The translations under genes and the position numbers were made by a program. A model generated the notes under the pieces. The model saw nothing but the letters and a program-made list of their open reading frames with translations. It ran no database searches and was not told where the DNA came from. Shown here in pieces: positions 16,957-25,798 of a stretch of 48,276 nucleotides of DNA. Source of the DNA: Luteitalea sp. (GTDB lineage: Bacteria; Acidobacteriota; Vicinamibacteria; Vicinamibacterales; Vicinamibacteraceae); contig WHTZ01000049.1 of assembly GCA_009377495.1 (NCBI GenBank), positions 1-48,276 of the forward strand. Reading direction: 5' to 3'. Every line of letters starts with the position of its first letter. The stretch's first letter is position 1.

Positions 16957-18561
16957 GCGACGCAACGGACGACGTCGCAGTACTCCGAACCGCTGTTGGT
17001 GCTCATGGCTGTGATGGGACTGGTGCTGCTGATTGCCTGCGCCAACGTGGCGCATCTGTTGTTGAGTCGGGCAACGGCGCGCCGACGGGAGATCGCCATC
17101 CGGCTGGGGCTGGGCGCCCCTCGCAGCCGGATACTGTCTCAACTGCTCACAGAAAGTCTGTTGCTCGCCATGGCGGGCGGAATGTTCGGATTGGTGCTGG
17201 CGCGCGGGTTACGTGACGCGCTGCTGACATACCTGCCTTCGGAGCAAAGTCTTTCCGCGCCACTGGCTCTGGAGGTGTTGCTCTTCACGGTGGCGCTGGC
17301 GTTCGGCTCCGCGTTGCTCTTCGGGCTTGCGCCGGCGCTCCAAAGTACGAAGGTCGATGTCGCTCCGGCGCTCAAGGGCGGTGAGACGGCCGTCAAGCCC
17401 AGTCGCGCTCTCTTCCGGAGGGGACTTGTCGTCGTTCAGGTGAGCCTCTCGCTGTTGGTACTTATCGCGGCCGCGTTGTTCCTCCGGTCCCTGCACAATC
17501 TGCTGACGGTGGATACAGGGTTCGCTCGCGAGAACATTCTCGTGGCCTCGGTCGATCCAGGAATGGACCGCTACATGCAGTTCTACCCGCGGCTGCTCGA
17601 GGAGGTGAAGCAGTTGCCAGGCGTTGTTGCCGCCGGTCTGGCGGACGCTCCACCCCTGGGCACGCATACGGGGTGGAATATTTTCGTTCCTGGCTATGTG
17701 CCAAAGGCCAACGAACCTCGGTCATCTCCTTCGGTTGGGTTTGTCTCACCCGGGTATTTCGAAACGATGAACATTCCCCTGCTGCTCGGGCGTGATATTG
17801 ATCAGCGCGATGTGAGCGCCGAACAGGACGTGATGATCGTGAACGAGACGTTCGCCAAGCACTACTTCGAGGGCGAGAATCCGGTCGGCCGCCGCGTGGG
17901 TCTTTCCGAGGGCGTCTATGATGTCGAGATCATCGGCGTCGTGAAGGACAGCAAGTACACCGGGCTGCGGGAGAGCGCCATTCGGATGGTGTATGTCCCG
18001 TACCGGACTGGTCCCTGGGCGTCGCACATGGTCGTTCACCTGCGCGCGGCGGCGGATCCGGCGGCGCTGGCGTCCGCACTCCGCCAACGGGTGCGAGCGC
18101 TCGACCCACACGCGCCTGTTTTCAACGTGCACACGGTGCAGGACGAGCTGGATCGGTCGCTCTCGCGTGAACGCCTCGTCGGCACGATCACCAGCCTGTT
18201 CAGCGTGCTGGCGCTTCTCCTCGCAGCGATCGGCCTCTATGGAACGCTGTCATACGGCGTCACGGGGCGCACGCGAGAATTCGGAATCCGAACGGCAATT
18301 GGAGCCACGGCGGCCAGCATTGTCGGTCTCGTGTTGCGAGAAGCCGTGTGGCTGCTGGTCGCGGGGGTCCTGTTCGGGCTGGCGGCGGCGTGGGCTTTGG
18401 GACGCATCGTCAGCAGCATGCTGTTTGGTATTGAGTCGACAGATCCGGTGAGCGCCGCTATAGCTGCGGTCGTTCTCATCACGGTGGCCTTGGTCGCGGC
18501 GTGGATTCCGGCCGGGCGCGCGTCAAGGGTCGATTCGACGCGGGCATTGCGCTATCAGTGA
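16957..18561 (+). pseudogene. ADOP/MacB-like ABC transporter permease lacking its N-terminal third
   Basis: The open frame follows a TAA at 16954-16956 and contains QYSEPLLVLMAVMGLVLLIACANVAHLLLSRATARRRE broken here at its natural join: YSEPLL is normally internal in ADOP permeases. What remains is the inner FtsX-like block, the second MacB periplasmic domain (about residues 165-370) and the C-terminal FtsX block, some 520 residues against 800-880 for the family. The first TM helix and the first periplasmic domain are missing. Upstream there is only gene-poor sequence and the toxin-antitoxin pair. A GTG at 16996 could start a shortened protein, but no good SD is seen. Its last 7 nt overlap the convergent kynU stop. 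Confidence 0.7.
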
Positions 18562-19769
18562 TCCTCGCCCAGACGAATCACGTCCCCCAGGCGGGCTACG
18601 GCCTCGCGGAGCTGATCGTCGGAAAGATACGGCGCAGGGCCGAGCCGTAACCAGACGCCTCGCGCGTCGGTGAGGACTCCACGCGCGCGCAAGGCATGGG
18701 AAAGACGCCGAGCCTGGGGCGACCGCAGCGCCAGAAACCCGGCGCGGCGCTCAGCGGGGATCGGCTCGACGTGGGCGATTCGGGGGTCGACATCGAGCGC
18801 TTCGAATGCGGTCTGCAGTAGGCCGACCTGATGTTGGCTGACCTCGCGTAGGAGCGCCGGCGTGAGCCGCATCTGCGCGTGAAAGTCGAAGACCGCCGCG
18901 GCCCGATAGTGCGACGTGGGATCATATGTGGCGCCTGCAAACCTTGCAGCGCCTTCTCCATACCGGACCTGCCCCGGCACGACGCCCTCGTCCCGCGCCG
19001 CGAACTCGCTAAACCAGCCGGTGAGCACGGGTCGCAGGCGGCAGTGGGGAGGGATGCGGAGGAAGGCATTGCCTTCCCCGAGCTGACAGTACTTGTAGCC
19101 GCCCCCCGTGACGAACGCCTCGTCGAGGCCCACCTCGCGCAGGTCGAGAGGAACGGCGTTCAGATGATGGTAGGCGTCGACGAGCAAGACCGCCCCGTGG
19201 CGCGTGCACGCAGCCGCAACCGCGTCCAAGTGGGGCGCCATTTCGGCGGTCTCGTAGAACACAGACGATACCAGCGCGCACGCTGTGCGATCGTCTACTG
19301 TGGCGGCCATTCGCTCGGCGACCGAGTCGGCTGGCCGAGCGGCGACCCGCACGACTTCCAGGCCCACCTCCTCCAGGCGATCGAGCAGCCGTCGTATGGA
19401 GTGAAACTCACCCGCCGTGGTCACGAGACGCGGGCGCTCCCTGAGCGGTAGCGCGGAGAGCAGCCGCGTCACGAGCTCGTGCGTGTTCTGGCCGAGCGCA
19501 AGCTCTCCGTCTACATCGCCAAGCAGGCGCTTGAAGCCGTCCTTGACGCGCGAGGCCTGCTCATCTGCTCTCGTCCACTTCTCGTCCACGAGCTCCGCGG
19601 CGTCGAGCCACGCGTGTTGCTGGGCCTCGAAGCCGACGTCCGGCCAGGCCTGGTGAGAATGGCCTGTGAGTAGCAGCCGTTCGGTGACACGGAAGCGCGA
19701 ATAGTGGTGCGCCAGCGCGTTGTCAGACCCGTAGAGCCTCGAGGGCTCGATGCCAGGGTTGGTGCTCAT
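18555..19769 (-). CDS. kynU: Kynureninase
   Basis: This 404-aa PLP enzyme of the aspartate aminotransferase fold splits kynurenine to anthranilate and alanine. The PLP lysine is Lys226 in GGGYKY, and Asp198 in LLVDAYHHLN would pair with the pyridine nitrogen. The ATG at 19769 is preferred over a TTG six bases earlier. It follows kynA by 36 nt on the same strand, so the two steps are co-expressed. It is somewhat shorter and more divergent than enterobacterial KynU, and related class V PLP enzymes are an alternative; the kynA neighbour supports the assignment. Confidence 0.88.
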   Translation of the reverse strand: MSTNPGIEPSRLYGSDNALAHHYSRFRVTERLLLTGHSHQAWPDVGFEAQQHAWLDAAELVDEKWTRADEQASRVKDGFKRLLGDVDGELALGQNTHELVTRLLSALPLRERPRLVTTAGEFHSIRRLLDRLEEVGLEVVRVAARPADSVAERMAATVDDRTACALVSSVFYETAEMAPHLDAVAAACTRHGAVLLVDAYHHLNAVPLDLREVGLDEAFVTGGGYKYCQLGEGNAFLRIPPHCRLRPVLTGWFSEFAARDEGVVPGQVRYGEGAARFAGATYDPTSHYRAAAVFDFHAQMRLTPALLREVSQHQVGLLQTAFEALDVDPRIAHVEPIPAERRAGFLALRSPQARRLSHALRARGVLTDARGVWLRLGPAPYLSDDQLREAVARLGDVIRLGEDH

Positions 19770-19805
19770 AGACAAAGGCTATCGTCTGGACGACCCGCGC
19801 TCGGC

Positions 19806-20621
19806 TCAGAGTTGACTGCGGATGGCCCAGAGGTCGGGGAACAGCGGCTGTCCGACTGTCTCTCGCAAATACGTCGCGCCACCGGACCCGCCCGTACCGC
19901 GCTTGCCCCCGATAGTACGCTCGACCATCTTCACGTGCCGATAGCGCCATTCCTGTATGCCCTCGTCGAGATCGACGAACCGTTCGCACAGCTCGGCGTT
20001 CTTCGGGTCTCGCCGATAGACATCAATCAGAATGTGTTGAACCGCGCTCGACGGTTCGACGCTGGCGGTGACGTCGCGATTCACGTGCTCCGGTGGTACC
20101 GGGTAACCTTCTCGCGCGAGATACCGGAGGAAGCCGTCCCACAGTGTGGGCTCATGATATCGGCGCTCGAGCGCGACCCGGCCGCGACTGCTTTCCGGGA
20201 ATCGCCGCACGATCGGTTCTGCCTTCAGGCCCAGCGCGAACTCGAGCTGGCGGAATTGATCCGATTGGAAGCCGCTGGCGGCCTCCAGGCGCTCGCGGAA
20301 CGACAGAAACTCGAGCGGCGTCATCGTCTCGAGGATGTCCAGTTGCGCGACGAGCACTTTCAGGATCGTCAGAATCCGCTTCAGCGTGTGCTGGGCGCGC
20401 GACGACTCGCCCTCCTCGAGCAGATGCTGCACGAAATCCAGCTCGTGCAACAGCTCCTTGAACCACAGCTCGTACACCTGGTGAATGACGATGAACAACA
20501 GCTCGTCATGCTCGGGCCCCTCGGATCGTGGCTGTTGGAGCGCGAGCAGCTCGTCCACGCGCAGATAGCTGTTGTAGGTGACAGCCTTGGGTTGGCTGGC
20601 GTCCGGAGGCTCGTCGATCAT
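19806..20621 (-). CDS. kynA: Tryptophan 2,3-dioxygenase
   Basis: This 271-aa heme enzyme oxidises L-tryptophan to N-formylkynurenine. Visible family signatures include YNSYLRVDELLALQ, IHQVYELWFKELLHELD, the heme-ligand region WRYRHVKMVERTIGGKRGTGGS and the closing FPDLW. Its length matches the bacterial family. The start is ATG 20621 with a short AGG upstream. It is the first gene of a kynA-kynU operon. No kynurenine formamidase gene (kynB) lies in the window, so the middle step must be done elsewhere or by another hydrolase. Confidence 0.95.
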   Translation of the reverse strand: MIDEPPDASQPKAVTYNSYLRVDELLALQQPRSEGPEHDELLFIVIHQVYELWFKELLHELDFVQHLLEEGESSRAQHTLKRILTILKVLVAQLDILETMTPLEFLSFRERLEAASGFQSDQFRQLEFALGLKAEPIVRRFPESSRGRVALERRYHEPTLWDGFLRYLAREGYPVPPEHVNRDVTASVEPSSAVQHILIDVYRRDPKNAELCERFVDLDEGIQEWRYRHVKMVERTIGGKRGTGGSGGATYLRETVGQPLFPDLWAIRSQL

Positions 20622-20790
20622 CGGTTGCCTACTGTCGTATTCACAATAAGGATACCCTTGGCAGGGACGCTTGCACAGACCGCGAGGGGGGAGCTATGTT
20701 CTGCCTGACGTTGACCGGACGCCGCCGTGTGCACGAGATCAGTCACCCGTCGGCACGCGCTCCAGTGGCGGGCGCACGAAAGGGTCGTCC

Positions 20791-21513
20791 ATGACCAAAC
20801 AGTTACCGGCCGCTCTCGGGTTGTTCGGCGCTCTGATCGTCACTTCGAGCATCACGCTCGCCCAGCCGACGACAGGACCGGCAGGGCACTGGGAAGGCGC
20901 AATTGAGGTTCCAGGTCAAGCGCTCGAGATCGAGATCGATCTGGCCGAGGCCGGCGAAACGTGGGAGGGCACGATCACTATTCCCGTGCAGGGACTGAAG
21001 GGCGTCCCTCTCTCTGACATTACCGTCGAGGGCAACGCCGTGAGCTTCGCGATGAAGGGCCCGCCCGGAGACCCCCAGTTCAAAGGTACCGTCTCGGAGG
21101 ATGCCAAATCGCTGTCCGGCGAGTACAGCCAGGGCGATGCGACGCTGCCATTCGCCCTCACCCGAACGGGTGACGCGAAGATCGAGCCGCCGCCAGAAAG
21201 TACCCCTATTACCGCAGACCTCGAGGGATCTTGGGAAGGGGCAGTGGTGGACGGCAAAGGCAAGACCTTGCGTCTCGTCTTGAAGCTCTCGAATCAGCCG
21301 GACGGCGTTGCGGCGGGAACTCTCGTCAGCCTGGATCAGGGTGGTGGAGCCGAGATTCCGATTCTCGCGGTCGTTCAAGCCGGATCGCATCTGACGCTTG
21401 ATGTCCGGGCTGTCACTGGGACCTACGAAGGTGACTTCGACGCCGGGCAGTTAACAGGTACCTGGACGCAGGCGGGAACAACCCAGCCGCTGGTCTTCAA
21501 GCGCCAGAAGTGA
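20791..21513 (+). CDS. Secreted beta-rich hypothetical protein
   Basis: This 240-aa product starts at ATG 20791 after AAAGGG. A signal peptide (residues 1-24, ending TLAQ) is followed by two similar beta-rich halves. Each has a GHWEGAI/GSWEGAV opening, a Glu/Asp-rich strand pair, and a GEY/GTW closing (LSGEYSQGDATLPFALTR; LTGTWTQAGTTQPLVFKR). It looks like a duplicated calycin-like or lipocalin-like domain of about 100 residues. I do not recognise a function. It is divergent from kynA. Confidence 0.75.
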   Translation: MTKQLPAALGLFGALIVTSSITLAQPTTGPAGHWEGAIEVPGQALEIEIDLAEAGETWEGTITIPVQGLKGVPLSDITVEGNAVSFAMKGPPGDPQFKGTVSEDAKSLSGEYSQGDATLPFALTRTGDAKIEPPPESTPITADLEGSWEGAVVDGKGKTLRLVLKLSNQPDGVAAGTLVSLDQGGGAEIPILAVVQAGSHLTLDVRAVTGTYEGDFDAGQLTGTWTQAGTTQPLVFKRQK

Positions 21514-21539
21514 ATGCCGAGTCCGGGCTCAAGCTCTCG

Positions 21540-22739
21540 TCACGCGTGGAGGTCAAACCGGACCGTCGCCTCCGCAGCAAACTTCTTCTCATCGATCGCC
21601 AGCCCCGCCCCCGGCGCATCGGGAACACCTGCCATCCCTTCTTTGATCGAGTAGCCGTCTGCGACTAGGATTTCGCTGGTCAACGGATCGTGTTCCGCCC
21701 TGTAGAAGTTCGGGACCGCCCGTCCCACGTGGAGCTGCATGTAGAATCCGACGAGCGAGCCCCAGTTGTGCGGCGCGACGCGCAGTCCCTGCGGCTCGCA
21801 CCACGATGCCTCCAACAGGATCCCCTCGTAGCCGAAGCGTCTCATGTCGCCCTGGTAGATATCGATGGCTTTCGCCTCAATGAACGGCTTGAAGACGTCG
21901 AGATCGTCCTGCGTCTCGCCGTCGGCAATGAGGGTCTTCGAGCCGTGGCTGCGGAGGAGCTCCCTGAATTCGAGACACGCCTCGGCTTCCTCCTCGAACA
22001 TTTCTTCGGCGAAGGCGATGTTCAGCTTGCCAATCTTCTCGAAGAGGCGCCTGGTTCCCGCCAGGTCGTAGCCGTTGTTGGCGTCGACACCGATCAGAAT
22101 GTCGGGACCGGCGTGGTCGCGAATGACCTCGAGCACCGCGATATCGCGGGCGTCTCCCTCTTCGCGCGACATCCACTTCGCCCCCCGGCCGATCTTTACC
22201 TTGAAAGCGCGATGGCCGAGCTTTAGGCCCATGTCGATCTCTTGCTTGAACCGATCCTCCCAGCGGTCGGCGTACTGCGGCAACAGGTCCGCGAAATAAA
22301 TAGACCCGTCGTAGCAGGGGACGCGCTCCGGGCCGCGGTTGCCGAGCAGCTCATGAATCGGTGTCTCTCGCACTTTGCCGAGCAGGTCCCACAGAGGCAT
22401 CGTGCCCGTTCCGAGCGGGCTTTCCATGCGGGTCTCGGGCTCACGATAGAAATCGAACGGGTTTCGGCCGAGAAGCTTTGCCGCGTCCTGTTCGCTCGCG
22501 CCGCAGTAACCGACTCCGACCACGTTCGTGTTTGTATGGATGCGCAACATGCGGTCGGTGGCCGTGTCGCCGTGGACGTCGAGGCGAGAGTTCTTCCCCG
22601 CGATCTTGGACCGCCGGGTGGGGAGGTCGAAACCAACGAGCCGGGTGACCTCGAGATCGCTGGGAAGCTCACGGCCACGGACCGCACGCGAGAGAAGCGT
22701 GCCGGCGACGAGGGTGGCTATGAAGTCGCGGCGCTGCAT
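21540..22739 (-). CDS. Mandelate racemase/muconate lactonizing enzyme-family protein (enolase superfamily)
   Basis: This 399-aa protein begins MQRRDFIATLVAG, a Tat-like export signal, which favours start 22739 over the upstream ATG 22826. The catalytic KxK is in AFKVKIGRG, metal ligands are in GVDANNGY and AFAEEMFEEE, and the general base His is in VAPHNWGS. This pattern belongs to the mandelate racemase subgroup, usually acid-sugar dehydratases or epimerases. Export of an enolase-superfamily enzyme is common in this lineage but the substrate is unknown. It converges on the preceding secreted-protein gene. Confidence 0.87.
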   Translation of the reverse strand: MQRRDFIATLVAGTLLSRAVRGRELPSDLEVTRLVGFDLPTRRSKIAGKNSRLDVHGDTATDRMLRIHTNTNVVGVGYCGASEQDAAKLLGRNPFDFYREPETRMESPLGTGTMPLWDLLGKVRETPIHELLGNRGPERVPCYDGSIYFADLLPQYADRWEDRFKQEIDMGLKLGHRAFKVKIGRGAKWMSREEGDARDIAVLEVIRDHAGPDILIGVDANNGYDLAGTRRLFEKIGKLNIAFAEEMFEEEAEACLEFRELLRSHGSKTLIADGETQDDLDVFKPFIEAKAIDIYQGDMRRFGYEGILLEASWCEPQGLRVAPHNWGSLVGFYMQLHVGRAVPNFYRAEHDPLTSEILVADGYSIKEGMAGVPDAPGAGLAIDEKKFAAEATVRFDLHA

Positions 22740-22942
22740 GAGCGGCCTATCGTATCGTGCTTCCAGGTCGAGCAGGTCCGGGTGCGGCGAAGGCACTCTC
22801 GCAGCCTCTGGCATATTCGACAGCATACCATCGCCGCACGAACCGGTCGATGGACCGATGCACCGATCAAGCGCGGCAACATGAGCGTTGACGGCGCGGG
22901 GACCGTGGTGGATTCTAGTGTCCTAGCGTTGGAGGCCACGCC

Positions 22943-23533
22943 ATGCGAACACTCGTCACGTCAATGCTCATGACGCTGCTGGCTGCTGTTCCGCGCGCGG
23001 GCGATGCGATGACGGAGCGAGATCGCCAGCATCTGCTGGCGCACTTAGATATGACCGAGGCTTGGCTGCTGAGCGAGCTGGAGGGATTGTCACGCGATCA
23101 GCTGCAGTACCGGATGGCGCCGGAGCGCTGGACGATCATGGAAGTCGTCGAGCATCTGGCGATTGGCGACGCCCGGTACTGGCAGCGGCTCCAGGACTCG
23201 ATGAAGCAACCGGCAGCAGAGAAGTCCGAGGTGACGGACGCCGACATCCTCTGGTACGGCATCGATCGCACGCAGCGTGAGCAGGCTGTGAAGGCGGACC
23301 TCCCAACGGGCCGCTGGGACAACGTGAAAGAGGCGGTGGCCGAGTTCCGGAAGCTGCGCAAGACCATGCGCGAGTACGCCAGAACGACGCGAGACGACCT
23401 GCGGTCGCGTCGCCTGTTGAACGGCAGCATGGACGTCTATCAGTGGTTTCTCATGATCTCGACGCACACGCAACGCCACATCCTGCAGATTCGCGAGATC
23501 AAGGCCGATTCCGGCTATCCCAAGAAACGCTGA
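22943..23533 (+). CDS. DinB-family protein
   Basis: This 196-aa four-helix protein has the DinB-like layout: HLDMTEAWLLSELEGLSRDQL, then RWTIMEVVEHLAIGDARYW with the first metal-binding His, and a C-terminal HTQRHILQIREIK with the remaining His residues. DinB-like proteins are metal-dependent, often thiol-linked transferases. The N-terminal hydrophobic stretch (LVTSMLMTLLAAVPRAGDA) may be a signal peptide, suggesting a periplasmic location, or translation may start at the internal ATG at about residue 23. The OsmC gene follows 49 nt later. Confidence 0.85.
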   Translation: MRTLVTSMLMTLLAAVPRAGDAMTERDRQHLLAHLDMTEAWLLSELEGLSRDQLQYRMAPERWTIMEVVEHLAIGDARYWQRLQDSMKQPAAEKSEVTDADILWYGIDRTQREQAVKADLPTGRWDNVKEAVAEFRKLRKTMREYARTTRDDLRSRRLLNGSMDVYQWFLMISTHTQRHILQIREIKADSGYPKKR

Positions 23534-23582
23534 TCGAGCTGCGACGCTTTCAGTACCGAGGCACCCAGAGTATCCTGGGCAC

Positions 23583-24062
23583 ATGGCTGACGTATTCAAC
23601 ACTCATCTCGACTGGTCTGGCGCCGCCAAGGGTGCGACTCGTGATCCAGCCACCTTTAGCCGCGACCTCGACGTCTCGATCGCCTCCCTCTCGCTCCCGA
23701 TGTCAGCGGCGCCAGGCTACCGCGGCGATGCCTCACGGGCAAACCCCGAGCAACTGTTGGTGGCCGCGTTGTCAGGTTGTCAAGCGCTGACGTATCTATA
23801 TCTCACCGCCAAGCGCGGGATCGCCGTGGTGGCCTATACGGACGATGCAGAGGGACACCTGGCGCTCGTCGACGGGAAGATGCGGGTGGCGCGTGTGATT
23901 CTGCGACCGCGCATCACGCTCGAAGGCCGTGCCGAGGAGGCGCAGGCGCGTGAGCTGGTGGACAAGGCGCACCAGAACTGCTTCATCGCCAACTCAGTGT
24001 CAGCGCGGGTGGAGATCGAGCCAAGCTTCGCGCTCGCGGACGTGCCAGCCGCGGCCGAGTGA
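23583..24062 (+). CDS. OsmC-family peroxiredoxin-like protein
   Basis: This 159-aa protein shows the OsmC signature: SRANPEQLLVAALSGCQALTYL with the first Cys, and KAHQNCFIANSV with the second, the pair that reduces organic hydroperoxides in OsmC/Ohr enzymes. An LDVSIASLSLPM strand region precedes. It follows the DinB gene closely and could be co-transcribed with it. It converges on the winged-helix membrane protein gene. Confidence 0.92.
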   Translation: MADVFNTHLDWSGAAKGATRDPATFSRDLDVSIASLSLPMSAAPGYRGDASRANPEQLLVAALSGCQALTYLYLTAKRGIAVVAYTDDAEGHLALVDGKMRVARVILRPRITLEGRAEEAQARELVDKAHQNCFIANSVSARVEIEPSFALADVPAAAE

Positions 24063-24081
24063 CGTCGCGCCTTGCCCTCCG

Positions 24082-24969
24082 CTACTGGTGCCGTGGCGCT
24101 GCGGCAGCCGCCGCGGCAGCGGCCGCGATACGGCGCTGAAGCTCGCGAACCTCCGTTACGCGCCCGGTGAAATCCTCGACCCAGACTTTCTGGTCTCGGG
24201 CGGCATCGACGAGCCGAGCCTCCACGCGCACGCGGTCCCCGTCCGTCAGCAGGCTGCCTTCCATCACAACGTCTGCGTTGAGCGTCTGTGCCACTTCCCT
24301 CAGCGGCTTGCCACTGTCGGCAAACCGCAGCGCGCTGGTGCGAGACACGACAGCCAGCGTGCCGATACGCGCAAGCTCGCTGGTCACGCCGTCGGTGACA
24401 CGCGCAGCGAGGAGCTGGTCGGCTGCCTCGGTCGAGTAGTGTGCGAAGGGCAACACCGCGATGGTGATCGCGGGCCTGGCTGCCTCGCCGGTCGCCCAAA
24501 GTCCCGTCCGCCAGGCCGCAATGGCCACGAGAAGCGCGGCGACGGCAACGACGCCGAGCCCAAGACGCCATCCCGCCAGTCTCCCAGCACGCGTGGATCT
24601 CGAGCCGTCCGGGGGCGGGGCAACCGACGCCGCCGCATCGCGTGCTTCAAAGACGGGCGCGTAGCTGCCCCGCCGCAGGCGGATGATCACCGCCTCGTCG
24701 CCACCTTCTCGCTGGTAATACTCGTCGACCTTGGCCCGTAAGCGGCCCGCCTCGACCCGAACGATGGAGTCCAGACGCGGATCGTACTGCTCGTCGCGAT
24801 CGAAGACCTCGAGACCAATGACGTACTCCTTCAGTCGATCCCCTTCCCCGGCGAGCGCGCGTTCAACGACGTAGCGCAGGAAGCGGCTGAGGCGGTCGGC
24901 GTTGGCGAACGCTGGGCTCGCCAACACGCGATCGAGCTGACGACGAACCGCGTCGGGGCTGGGCTGCAC
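24082..24969 (-). CDS. Membrane-anchored winged-helix protein with a FlgO-like C-domain
   Basis: The start is GTG 24969, chosen because the sequence from there (VQPSPDAVRRQLDRVL) lines up with the start of the paralogue at 46354. A GTG at 25047 would add 26 residues and would place a 21-bp dyad inside the gene. Residues 1-100 form the shared N-domain: FLRYVVERALAGEGDRLKEY, IGLEVFDRDEQYDPRLDSIV and RLRRGSYAPVF. A single TM helix follows (GLGVVAVAALLVAIAAW), then a CsgG/FlgO-like domain (TIAVLPFAHYSTEAADQLLA, LNADVVMEGSLL). The end is a poly-Ala run (ten Ala), encoded by a GCN repeat. Such CadC-like proteins are thought to bind DNA from the membrane. It is divergent from the 25126 operon, which it may regulate. 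Confidence 0.78.
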   Translation of the reverse strand: MQPSPDAVRRQLDRVLASPAFANADRLSRFLRYVVERALAGEGDRLKEYVIGLEVFDRDEQYDPRLDSIVRVEAGRLRAKVDEYYQREGGDEAVIIRLRRGSYAPVFEARDAAASVAPPPDGSRSTRAGRLAGWRLGLGVVAVAALLVAIAAWRTGLWATGEAARPAITIAVLPFAHYSTEAADQLLAARVTDGVTSELARIGTLAVVSRTSALRFADSGKPLREVAQTLNADVVMEGSLLTDGDRVRVEARLVDAARDQKVWVEDFTGRVTEVRELQRRIAAAAAAAAAAPRHQ

Positions 24970-25020
24970 ATCGCCAGTATGGACCAAATCGGCGCCAAGG
25001 ACACGGGCCTCCGGTGCCGT

Positions 25021-25041
25021 GTCACCGTTACTAACGGTTAC
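25021..25041. promoter_or_regulatory. 21-bp dyad between divergent genes, possible operator
   Basis: Left arm GTCACCGTTA and right arm TAACGGTTAC flank a central C; nine of ten positions are symmetric. It lies 52 nt upstream of the winged-helix gene start and 85 nt upstream of the ATG at 25126 on the other strand. Its size and symmetry suit a dimeric regulator. It is equally possible that it is a chance palindrome inside the coding sequence if the upstream GTG 25047 is used. Confidence 0.4.
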
Positions 25042-25125
25042 ACTCACCGCAACTCACTGGTGGCCGTGCAGTTCCGCTGCAACACTTCACATCGGACATT
25101 CGTCCGACCATGCAAGGAGGTTGCT

Positions 25126-25782
25126 ATGTGCCGTAAGCGCCAAATCGTTCAGAGGAGTGTTCTCGCCCTGGGTGTGCTGTTCACGGTGTCGCACGCGGCT
25201 GAGGCCGGCCCGCCACTCATTTGCCGTCAGTTCGACGCCGGCACGGCATCCGTGCTGCCGTGGAGCACTGCTACCGACTGGAAGGCGCCCGACCGTTCCT
25301 ACGATGTCGCGCGGCTGACCGCCGATACGTTGCGGCTCTTGTCGGACGACGCACCAGTCTTGGCCCGCATGGAAAACTTGCGCCGCGCGACAATTTACGC
25401 GGCACAGGACCGGCGGGTCGCGGCCGAGCTGTTGGCCGCCGTGCTAGGGCGGGCGCTGACGGCGGCGGCTGAAGGATCGCCCGATCCCCTGGCCTGGTTC
25501 GACGCCGGCTACCTGATCGAGTCCTACCGGCAGGCGAGCCACATCTATCAGTGGGACATGCTGTCGGGGGCTGAGCGTTCATCCTGGATGCTTCGGAGCG
25601 AGCCGGAGGGTCTGGACGGATATCACTTCGTACGCAAGGCGCTCGACTTGGGCGGCTCCCATCCGGAGATGGAGTTTGCAGCCTCGCTCATGAAGGAGGG
25701 CTCGATCTCCGCCGACCATCGGCAGCGGGCCGTAGCGGGCGCGAAGGCTGGGTCTCTGCTGGCGAAGAACCTTGCGAGCTAA
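25126..25782 (+). CDS. Small secreted hypothetical protein
   Basis: This 218-aa product starts at ATG 25126, 5 nt after AAGGAGG. A signal peptide (ALGVLFTVSHAAEAG) precedes a helical body: DVARLTADTLRLLSDD, MENLRRATIYAAQDRRVAAEL and AWFDAGYLIESYRQASHIY. I do not recognise a characterised family. The next gene, an ADOP permease, starts 16 nt downstream, so they form an operon. Such small helical secreted proteins often accompany ADOP permeases in this lineage as I recall, but no function is known. Confidence 0.8.
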   Translation: MCRKRQIVQRSVLALGVLFTVSHAAEAGPPLICRQFDAGTASVLPWSTATDWKAPDRSYDVARLTADTLRLLSDDAPVLARMENLRRATIYAAQDRRVAAELLAAVLGRALTAAAEGSPDPLAWFDAGYLIESYRQASHIYQWDMLSGAERSSWMLRSEPEGLDGYHFVRKALDLGGSHPEMEFAASLMKEGSISADHRQRAVAGAKAGSLLAKNLAS

Positions 25783-25798
25783 CCAATGGAGACCGCTG

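Noticed and set aside
16996..17660. Possible full ADOP permease start at GTG 16996
   Set aside because: The first transmembrane helix and periplasmic domain are missing, so a functional start there is unlikely.
24082..24130. GCN run as a possible microsatellite or regulatory repeat
   Set aside because: It lies inside a coding frame and encodes alanine; the codons are mixed, so it is ordinary low-complexity sequence.
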